Program-made: the position numbers and the translations under genes
In this document: piece by piece, positions 58,220 through 64,000 of the stretch
Numbering within the stretch: position 1 is the first letter of the stretch
Layout of the letters: the number at the start of each line of letters is the position of its first letter
NCBI GenBank assembly: GCA_026874595.1
Contig: CM049312.1
Coordinates: forward strand, 25,165,956 to 25,229,955
DNA from: Sipunculus nudus
Lineage: Eukaryota > Annelida > Sipuncula > Golfingiida > Sipunculidae
Length of the DNA stretch: 64,000 bases
Direction: 5' to 3'
Notes under the pieces: model-generated
Told to the model about the DNA's origin: nothing
The model's database searches: none
What the model saw: only the letters and a program-made list of their open reading frames with translations

Positions 58220-58687
58220 TTACTCTTTTTTGGAGACCTCGACCTTTCCCGGTGTCATTTCGGACAAGATCCTGTCCATCTGTGTTAGGTCTTCCCTCAT
58301 CTCATGCAACAGTTGCGTCATTTTTTGTAACCTCCCAACCATCACTCCCGTTGTACGTGGTGTCCAGGAACTCTGGGTCTGGTCCGGCGTGTGGCCCGAC
58401 AATGGGTTTCGACGTCCTCTCCCGCGACGGCGGAGTGTGCGTGCTCGTGTACACGTTTCACCACCATCTGTCATGCTTGTGTCAGACTTCTCCGCCTGTT
58501 CAAGCGTAGAACGTTCCTCCCTGCACGTAGCACGGTCCAGTGTGCTAGAGATTGTATTCTCATGCGTTGGTTCGCCTTCTCCGATGTACCACTGTACTTG
58601 GGAAGTTTCGTTATGAACGACGTCATTAACATCTTCGGGGTCTTCGTGGGTAACGTAATGCCGAGACCTGCTGAACATGGCACCCAT
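58220..58687 (-). CDS. Predicted N-myristoylated coiled-coil protein
   Basis: 155 residues from the ATG at 58687, the first ATG after a TATA box at 58797-58803. The N-terminus MGAMFSRSR fits the MGxxxS myristoylation consensus with following basic residues, as in membrane-anchored tegument or matrix proteins. The centre has a basic patch (RTLRRRGRGRRN), and residues about 115-147 are helical with coiled-coil spacing (VGRLQKMTQLLHEMREDL). No family recognised. It diverges from the ankyrin gene at 59011, and the ~320 bp between their ATGs hold both promoters. Confidence 0.7.
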   Translation of the reverse strand: MGAMFSRSRHYVTHEDPEDVNDVVHNETSQVQWYIGEGEPTHENTISSTLDRATCREERSTLEQAEKSDTSMTDGGETCTRARTLRRRGRGRRNPLSGHTPDQTQSSWTPRTTGVMVGRLQKMTQLLHEMREDLTQMDRILSEMTPGKVEVSKKE

Positions 58688-58796
58688 GACACACCGACTT
58701 TGCTGTATAATGATATAAAGACAACCGAGCGGTTGTGCGTGTCGTCAATTATGACGCCTCCTCCTGTCTGGACCGCACTGAACGAAATGAGTCTAG

Positions 58797-58803
58797 CTTT
58801 ATA
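58797..58803 (-). promoter_or_regulatory. TATA box of the myristoylated protein gene
   Basis: The minus strand reads TATAAAG ('cttataaagc'), about 110 nt upstream of the ATG at 58687, with no other ATG between. Confidence 0.6.
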
Positions 58804-58952
58804 AGCAAGCGGGTGACTGGCGTTTGACGTCACATGCCGTGGGCGGAGTCAATGTCGAATGTATTTGCGTTGCACGTGTACAGCTACGCCCCGTCTTGAC
58901 CAGACTTTGCACTGAAACACGGACGGGCCACATGTCGTCAGCCGACGAATAC

Positions 58953-58960
58953 TAATAAAA
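58953..58960 (+). promoter_or_regulatory. TATA-like element of ankyrin gene 1
   Basis: TAATAAAA about 51 nt upstream of the ATG at 59011, at the same distance as the clearer TATA boxes of the other genes. It is a weaker match to the consensus. Confidence 0.45.
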
Positions 58961-59010
58961 CCCACAGTGCAATCGACACGGTCACACTGTAATACAGGCG
59001 TGTTTCAGCA

Positions 59011-60147
59011 ATGTCACGAGAGCGGTTTAACAGGGAAAACCCGCGCTTTCAACGGATGTTAGACAATATACATAACATGGACGACGAAGAAGATGACGCT
59101 GACGATGATTTAGGAGCCGTAGGATGGAGTTTTCAGCAGGAACTTCCAGGACATATTCACCGTGGCCTTATGGATGAGTCGCTCCAGATGGCACGCGCAA
59201 ACCCACGCGCAGCAGCAGCACTAGCCGCGTTCTACGCCGGTGTTCCGGTTGATGACGACGACGTAGGTTTCAGTGAAGAGATGGATGACGATTTTGACAT
59301 GGAAGACATGGCGTGTAGTATGAATGACTGCGTGCTGTCAGAAGCAGACGCAGGCGTGGTACCCGATGTTAAGAACACAGGCGCGGGGGAAAGATACACT
59401 CAGGAACAGTTGCGTCGCACAGACGAAACTGGGAGGACTGCGCTGCACAGGCTAATCGAAGAGGGTAGGTATGATGTGGTTTCCCGTATACTGGCAGGGC
59501 TGAAAGGGCCGAGCTGCTACGTGAAAGGACAGGAATGCTATGCTGTGTTGAACATTCCCAACAAGAAAGGCCGAACGTGCCTCCATTTGGCTGTCATGAA
59601 AGGACAGGCGTGCTTGGCAAGGCAACTGGTCATGCACGGTGCCGTTTTAGAGGCACGAGACTCAGATGGTAACACGCCCCTCCACATAGCCTGCGCACGA
59701 GGTGACCTGTCGACCGTAAAATGCCTGACAGCAGTCCTGGGGGAAGAGATGTTGAACATCCCATACTTTGTGCCGTTCACCAAGTTACCTCAAGACATGG
59801 ACGCGGTAAACAAGGAAGGTCTGGGATTTATGCACCTCGCAGCAGCTTGCGGGGTGGAGGAACTGACGGTTCACCTGGTGAACAAGTTGGGAGCGGACGT
59901 AAACCAACGGGAAACCCGCAGTGGCAGAACGGCACTGCACATAGCAGCTGCAGCCGGTTTGAGTACCATGGTTCGGTGCCTGATCGAGAGATGCGGCGCA
60001 GACGTACACGTTAAGTCGTCCGACGGCTGGACACCCATACAGTCAGCTATGATGGAAAACCAACAGGAAACAGCTGAAATCCTTTTGAATTACATTAAGA
60101 AATGCGGCAAAGAAACGTCGGAGGAAAGCGATACAGATGAATGCTGA
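59011..60147 (+). CDS. IkB/Cactus-like ankyrin-repeat protein 1
   Basis: 378 residues, ATG at 59011. Residues 1-110 are very acidic (DEEDDADDDLG, DDDDVGFSEEMDDDFDMEDM). Six ankyrin repeats follow at about 139-170, 186-218, 218-250, 267-300, 304-338 and 338-366. Repeats 2-3 (GRTCLHLAVMKGQ, DSDGNTPLHIACARGD), a ~17-residue insertion before repeat 4, then KLGADVNQRE and SGRTALHIAA, reproduce the layout of IkB-alpha/Cactus. The tail ETSEESDTDEC is acidic like an IkB PEST end. No DSGxxS degron is present in the N-terminus. By analogy with other viral IkB mimics it probably binds Rel/NF-kB and resists signal-induced degradation (inference). First of three tandem paralogues on the plus strand. Confidence 0.82.
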   Translation: MSRERFNRENPRFQRMLDNIHNMDDEEDDADDDLGAVGWSFQQELPGHIHRGLMDESLQMARANPRAAAALAAFYAGVPVDDDDVGFSEEMDDDFDMEDMACSMNDCVLSEADAGVVPDVKNTGAGERYTQEQLRRTDETGRTALHRLIEEGRYDVVSRILAGLKGPSCYVKGQECYAVLNIPNKKGRTCLHLAVMKGQACLARQLVMHGAVLEARDSDGNTPLHIACARGDLSTVKCLTAVLGEEMLNIPYFVPFTKLPQDMDAVNKEGLGFMHLAAACGVEELTVHLVNKLGADVNQRETRSGRTALHIAAAAGLSTMVRCLIERCGADVHVKSSDGWTPIQSAMMENQQETAEILLNYIKKCGKETSEESDTDEC

Positions 60148-60554
60148 GGCGTATGTGTTTATTAAGCGAACTGTCAGGATGTAATCCTGTTTCCTCCGCA
60201 CACAGAATATACGTCGCCTGATTAGTGTTTTTAGTAGTGGAGCATTTAAACATTTACGTCATTGGGTTTTTACTTTTACTTAAGCGTCATACCGGGTATT
60301 TCCAAGCGTCAGTTGTTTACTGCACACCTGCCAGAACGTGGGTACGACGTCGTGGTAACATAACCGCTAACAGGTAGATTTTCCCGGAAGTGTACTACGT
60401 CGGTTTACGTTTTGGAATTCACACAATCAGTGAGTCATCGTCGGTTTTCCCCATGTAAATCATATGCTTGCGTAAACAAGTCAGGAGGGTATGAGTCAGG
60501 AGAATTTTCCCCCAATCAGAGACTTTCTATTGGTTGTCACTAGGAAGCATTGTG
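60148..60554. promoter_or_regulatory. Upstream region of ankyrin gene 2
   Basis: A ~400-bp spacer between ankyrin genes 1 and 2. It contains GTAAACAAG (60472-60480) and two 'gagtca' AP-1-like half sites around 60430 and 60490, just before the TATA box. No ORF. Confidence 0.45.
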
Positions 60555-60561
60555 TATAAAT
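60555..60561 (+). promoter_or_regulatory. TATA box of ankyrin gene 2
   Basis: TATAAAT 62 nt upstream of the ATG at 60617. The in-frame ATG at 60560 overlaps the TATA box itself and cannot be in the mRNA. Confidence 0.7.
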
Positions 60562-60616
60562 GTGCCCGAACAGTGTCACCGTCTACATTTTGGATGAACG
60601 TCTTTATCGCCGTACC

Positions 60617-61756
60617 ATGGCCAGCAGGCGGCAAATTGAAAGAATTGAACTTGCTAGAATGTGCGCGGAAGTGTCTGAGTACTCTACCCAGGGTGATAAC
60701 TTCATAGACAAGTCTGCGTACTCAACAGAAAGCGTTAATGTCATAGACGATGACATAAATACAGGGGAAACACTTTCAGAAATGGACACCTCATTGACGA
60801 GCATTGACAACGGAACTGGCGGGCTATTACTTGTGTCCAATCCGACGTGTACCTCGGTTCATATGTCGGTTTGTGAAGGGTTTGACCCCGAGCTGGACGA
60901 GAAGAGAGCTCCCTTTTGGACTCAAGGGTCCCCTTTCTCTCTGCAGTTGGCCTTTCACATGGCGAAACGCCGTGGTCTTGGGTTGCACGTTTTGCCTGTT
61001 TTCCTGAAAAACGCCAAGCGGTTCGTGAACAACATATTTGAAGACGTCGGGATGGGCACGGACGAAACACTTTTACACAGTTGCATAAAGAATTGGGGCA
61101 GGGAACGTGCTGCCACGGGGATACTGCGCGACCTAACGCACAGCCGAGGGATCAACAAGACCGATATGAATGGCGACACCTGCTTGCACCTGGCCGTTAA
61201 GAAGGGTATGTATTCACTGGTTAGGCAGTTGGTGGCTCGCGGTGCTGACACAGAGGCTAGAGACGCGCACGGGAACACACCGCTGCATTTGGCTTCAGCC
61301 AGAGGTGACACGATGTGTGCTATGGCTCTGACATTGTACCTGACACATGCAGAAGTGAAAAAATATATACGTTACAGACCGTTTAACAGAGTCCCCCCAA
61401 GGCCGAACATTTTGAACTACGACGGGCAGACATGCGTACATTTGGCTGCGGAAGGTGGGCACAAGGACCTGCTAGGTTGCCTCAAACCACTGCTGGAGGA
61501 TGTCGATGTGCCTAATGGAAAGACGGGAAAGACTGCACTGTACGAAGCAGCTGAGTCTGGCAGAATAGACATGGTACGATATTTGGTAAATGAATGTTGG
61601 GCGAATGCACACGCGCGAGCGTGGAACAGGAGTTCTCCCTTGGAAGCTGCAATGTCGAACGGGCACGAGGAATGTGTTATGTTTCTTGTAGGGTTGGGTG
61701 CTGTGCGCCCGGACAATTGCGACAGCGAAGAAGACAGCATGACCGAGAGTGGATAG
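60617..61756 (+). CDS. IkB/Cactus-like ankyrin-repeat protein 2
   Basis: 379 residues from the ATG at 60617 (MASRRQIERIE, Kozak accATGg). The N-terminal ~145 residues are unique, acidic and Ser/Thr-rich (DDDINTGETLSEMDTSLTS). Ankyrin repeats start at about residue 149: TDETLLHSCIK, then NGDTCLHLAVKKG, HGNTPLHLASARGD, a spacer, DGQTCVHLAAEGG, GKTALYEAAESG and SSPLEAAMSNG. The spacer before repeat 4 and the acidic end (DSEEDSMTESG) match paralogue 1. No exact DSGxxS degron. Probable Rel/NF-kB binding (inference from family layout). Confidence 0.82.
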   Translation: MASRRQIERIELARMCAEVSEYSTQGDNFIDKSAYSTESVNVIDDDINTGETLSEMDTSLTSIDNGTGGLLLVSNPTCTSVHMSVCEGFDPELDEKRAPFWTQGSPFSLQLAFHMAKRRGLGLHVLPVFLKNAKRFVNNIFEDVGMGTDETLLHSCIKNWGRERAATGILRDLTHSRGINKTDMNGDTCLHLAVKKGMYSLVRQLVARGADTEARDAHGNTPLHLASARGDTMCAMALTLYLTHAEVKKYIRYRPFNRVPPRPNILNYDGQTCVHLAAEGGHKDLLGCLKPLLEDVDVPNGKTGKTALYEAAESGRIDMVRYLVNECWANAHARAWNRSSPLEAAMSNGHEECVMFLVGLGAVRPDNCDSEEDSMTESG

Positions 61757-61837
61757 CTTAATACGAAAGTGTATACACTATGATTGTATACTGTGCCTAC
61801 TAATTATCCCGCAATGACAGCACTGGCTGATGAACTG

Positions 61838-61858
61838 GGGGGAGGGGGGGGGGGGGGC
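61838..61858. repeat. Poly-G tract in the spacer
   Basis: A G-rich homopolymer-like run between ankyrin genes 2 and 3. Such tracts are length-variable and could form a quadruplex. Confidence 0.6.
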
Positions 61859-62067
61859 TTCGCTTTCCGGATACACCGTTGTTCAACCCTAAACAAACAC
61901 TACCAATGACGTGGCTGTGTGTGACCGTGAACAAAAATCCCACATGTCGGATGACGCATTATCATGCTGTGATTTGTGGGGAAATCCGACGTTACCAAAA
62001 TTAGAAATTACCTCACAAATGTGACTTTCGGATATTCCACGGGTTAAAAATAGATATCGTTTTAGCG

Positions 62068-62074
62068 TATAAAT
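62068..62074 (+). promoter_or_regulatory. TATA box of ankyrin gene 3
   Basis: TATAAAT in 'agcgtataaatatatg', 82 nt upstream of the ATG at 62150. Confidence 0.7.
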
Positions 62075-62149
62075 ATATGACTGTTCTGGTAGTATTTGAT
62101 CACATACCGTTGCAGTTCACTGTTCGTTTACACGTTTAGAGACAGAGAC

Positions 62150-62944
62150 ATGTTTTGTTCGACGGAGTCAGTCGAGGCTGGGATGCGTAGACTTCACATA
62201 AGCGAAAACAGCACCGTCAAAGACATACGCGAGAACAGCACCGCCAAAGAAGTCACGGTTTCTGGTGCCCCACAGGACGTATCGTCCACCCCGTGTCACT
62301 TTCTCTCCCGTGACAGTGCCGGTGAGACGTTTCTACACAATTGCATATTAGCCGGGATGGAAGGCTGGGCGATATCGGTACTAGACAGAATGGACGGGCC
62401 AGGAGTCCTCGACATAGTAAACATACAAGGAGAAACCTACCTCGAGCTGGCTGTGAGACTTTGCATGCACCAACTCATCCGGCATCTAGTGATGCGCGGA
62501 GCGGACGTTACGAAAAGGGACAGACACGCGAACACCCCACTGCACATGGCTTGCCAGCGCAAGTGCTCGGAATGCTTGAAATCACTGACATGCTGGGCCG
62601 GCTTTGTGATGATGGACAAGCCGGATTTCTACAGGAAACTCACGGGTGTTATGAACGCGGACGGTCGCACTTGCATGCACATAGCAGCAGAAGCAGATGC
62701 CAGGGACATGCTGAACTATCTTGTATTCGCGCTGCACGCGGATCCCAACTGTAAAGAAGGCAAACGAGGCCTGACACCGTTACATGAAGCTGTTCTGCGT
62801 GGCAATGTGGACATGGTGAAGTATATGTTATTAGAAGCCGGAGCTGACATATCGCTCGAATCCTACGATAGGGAAACAGCACGTTCACTGGCATACGCTA
62901 CAGACAATTCAGAAATGTGTATGTTCTTACGGATGATGGAGTGA
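62150..62944 (+). CDS. IkB/Cactus-like ankyrin-repeat protein 3 (short)
   Basis: 264 residues from the ATG at 62150 (MFCSTESVEAGMRRLHIS); the longer frame starts with a TTG codon. The N-terminus is short and has two copies of an ENSTxKx element (SENSTVKDIR, ENSTAKEVT). Ankyrin repeats begin at about residue 55: GETFLHNCILAGM, GETYLELAVRLC, HANTPLHMACQRK, a spacer, DGRTCMHIAAEAD, LTPLHEAVLRGN and a degenerate last repeat. It ends at the last repeat with no acidic tail, unlike paralogues 1 and 2. Several LHLAA consensus positions are eroded in repeat 2. Likely a diverged Rel-binding or other protein-binding ankyrin protein. Confidence 0.8.
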   Translation: MFCSTESVEAGMRRLHISENSTVKDIRENSTAKEVTVSGAPQDVSSTPCHFLSRDSAGETFLHNCILAGMEGWAISVLDRMDGPGVLDIVNIQGETYLELAVRLCMHQLIRHLVMRGADVTKRDRHANTPLHMACQRKCSECLKSLTCWAGFVMMDKPDFYRKLTGVMNADGRTCMHIAAEADARDMLNYLVFALHADPNCKEGKRGLTPLHEAVLRGNVDMVKYMLLEAGADISLESYDRETARSLAYATDNSEMCMFLRMME

Positions 62945-63496
62945 AACGTGATATGGACAGATATATTTTGGTTTATTTGACATGAACGTGCATGAATTTG
63001 ATTTGTTTATACGTTGTTACTTGGTATAAATGTGATGTATCGTGTACGGTGTTGTTTCTTTTTTTTTATTGTTTCGTGTTTCATGTTAGACAGCATTAAT
63101 GAACGTGATTTATGCCAGCCTTCGTTTTGTGCACTTGTCAAATGACGTTCCAATGTATGATGGTATGGATGACGTGTGTGGTAGCTAAGGTGTGGGTCGG
63201 TTGCAGCTCAGTTGACTATAAGTCCCCTGAGCTATACTGATGGTGCTTTGTTTTATAATGTAAACAATGGTATCACATCATGCCAATCCCTCTTTTCACG
63301 CCCCGCGTCTTATATCCGATCGGGTGTAGGAGCGCAACAGACGAAGGGTCAGATTGGTCGTTATTTGGTGTACGTATTTGTGTTTCTGGTCCTAGCGGTT
63401 GAATCAGGTATTGGGGTGGATAAAGTCACTGTCACAGTTACTGTGACTTACGTCAACTGATCGGTCATCAAACGGTCCATGGCATGATAAAACAAA
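62945..63496. other. Spacer and promoter region before the right-edge gene
   Basis: No ATG-initiated ORF. It contains GTAAACAA at 63260-63267, a TATAAG at about 63217-63222, TTATATC near 63310, and a perfect palindrome GTCACAG-tta-CTGTGAC at 63431-63447. A plus frame at 63212-63460 has no ATG and is not called. Confidence 0.45.
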
Positions 63497-64000
63497 ATGC
63501 ACACTACACGCATGTGGACACCGCGTTTCAGGTATGAATCACGACGGAAACACAGATCATACCCGGCGGATCGAGCGTCGTTCTCCAGGAACGGGTGCAG
63601 GCAGTCTTACAGGAGCCTGAAAGAGCAAGTGCACAGACACGAGGACCCGTCACGTCCGGGCAGTTTCCCGCCACTACGGCAGGATGCAAGAGTTTACGAC
63701 CAGGTCCGGTCCAAAGCGTTTCCCTACGAAGGCGGCTTTGGCCCTAAAAAGGCGTACGCCCATTTCACAGATGTACCCAACATGGATTCCCAACGGGTAT
63801 CCCTTGACGTGCCAACACCTTGGCCAGAGGGACATCCCGACATGCTCCACGAGTTAAAGGAACGGTTTGAACTGCTGGACAAAGAACGCGTTTCCGCAGA
63901 CGTCCTGGCAATACAAACCGTCCGGGACCGCGAAACACGTCGGGAATTTCACAATCTGTGCGAACAACTGGACCGCACGAGGCGGGACGCGGAAAGGATG
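63497..64000 (+). CDS. 5' part of a gene cut by the right edge, unknown
   Basis: The ATG at 63497 follows an in-frame TAA at 63488-63490 and opens 168 codons with no stop before the window ends. The N-terminus is basic and aromatic (MHTTRMWTPRFRYESRRKH). A central part contains FPYEGGFGPKKAYAHF, and the last ~55 residues are charged and helical (LHELKERFELLDKERVSADV), possibly coiled coil. No family recognised. Base composition matches the neighbouring virus-like genes. Confidence 0.65.
   Translation, partial: MHTTRMWTPRFRYESRRKHRSYPADRASFSRNGCRQSYRSLKEQVHRHEDPSRPGSFPPLRQDARVYDQVRSKAFPYEGGFGPKKAYAHFTDVPNMDSQRVSLDVPTPWPEGHPDMLHELKERFELLDKERVSADVLAIQTVRDRETRREFHNLCEQLDRTRRDAERM

Larger units (their letters stand above)
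43900..64000. other. Virus-like segment (large dsDNA virus, family unproven)
   Basis: From about 43.9-44.3 kb rightwards the character changes. G+C is visibly higher, ORFs are intronless, closely packed and on both strands, promoters have TATA boxes about 50-110 nt upstream of ATG, and AATAAA signals sit at or just after stop codons. A 3.8-kb inverted repeat lies inside. Gene content (secreted FN3 proteins, ankyrin/IkB-like proteins, zinc-finger and coiled-coil proteins) is typical accessory content of nuclear or cytoplasmic large DNA viruses. No core replication or capsid gene is present. The exact left junction is not visible, and the right end lies outside the window. Confidence 0.65.

Noticed and set aside
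58391-58804. 137-codon plus ORF and 120-codon minus ORF around 58.4-58.8 kb
   Set aside because: Both overlap the myristoylated coiled-coil gene in other frames. The minus one would start upstream of the TATA box.
63212-63460. 82-codon plus ORF with a hydrophobic stretch before the right-edge gene
   Set aside because: It has no ATG; the apparent start is a TTG. It also covers the palindrome and promoter-like region.

Overview
The window joins two very different kinds of DNA. From 1 to about 43.9 kb it is AT-rich animal genomic DNA: long introns, (TA)n microsatellites, tRNA-derived SINE copies, decayed LINE pieces and spliced genes made of CUB and EGF-like exons. This style of scavenger/MEGF-like receptor together with the repeat content suggests a marine invertebrate, most likely a bivalve mollusc (inference). 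From about 44 kb to the right edge the DNA is visibly richer in G+C and packed with intronless genes. Each has its own TATA box and often a tight AATAAA signal, and the segment is organised around a large inverted repeat. It looks like part of a large dsDNA virus, either integrated in the host chromosome or joined to it by assembly. A malacoherpesvirus-like origin is the most natural guess for a mollusc, but no polymerase, terminase or capsid gene lies in the window, so the family is unproven.

Host part. A minus-strand gene can be rebuilt exon by exon from 24286 down to 7511. It has a signal-peptide exon, a two-exon CUB domain, eight EGF-like exons of two alternating types (129 and 135 nt, all phase 1-1), a transmembrane exon and two short cytoplasmic exons. 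All phases agree and give a 580-residue type I membrane protein. One EGF exon was copied by a tandem duplication of about 0.92 kb. A related plus-strand locus at 32.4-36.7 kb holds CUB-like and EGF-like exons and a tyrosine-rich tail, head-to-head with the first gene. The 24.3-32.4 kb spacer and 36.7-43.9 kb hold decayed repeats, including a 5'-truncated LINE on the minus strand (39.4-42.1 kb) and a LINE endonuclease fragment beside the virus-like segment.

Virus-like part. Left of the inverted repeat are two tandem paralogous genes for secreted glycoproteins with a C-terminal fibronectin-III-like domain, and a few small uncertain ORFs. At 48.1-51.9 kb is an imperfect palindrome with a perfect 15-bp apical hairpin at 50039-50091. 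It is flanked by ten (left) and seven (right) copies of a ~105-bp unit that itself folds into a stem, and each arm carries a TATA box pointing inward. To the right are ~125-bp regulatory-looking repeats and a divergent pair of genes sharing their N-termini, one with PPxY-type motifs. Next come a coiled-coil Lys/Ala-repeat protein, a Cys-rich protein, a C2H2 zinc-finger protein with a basic tail, a predicted N-myristoylated coiled-coil protein, three tandem IkB/Cactus-like ankyrin-repeat genes and a gene cut by the right edge. Secreted FN3 proteins plus three IkB mimics suggest an accessory, host-interaction region next to a genome terminus or internal repeat (inference).
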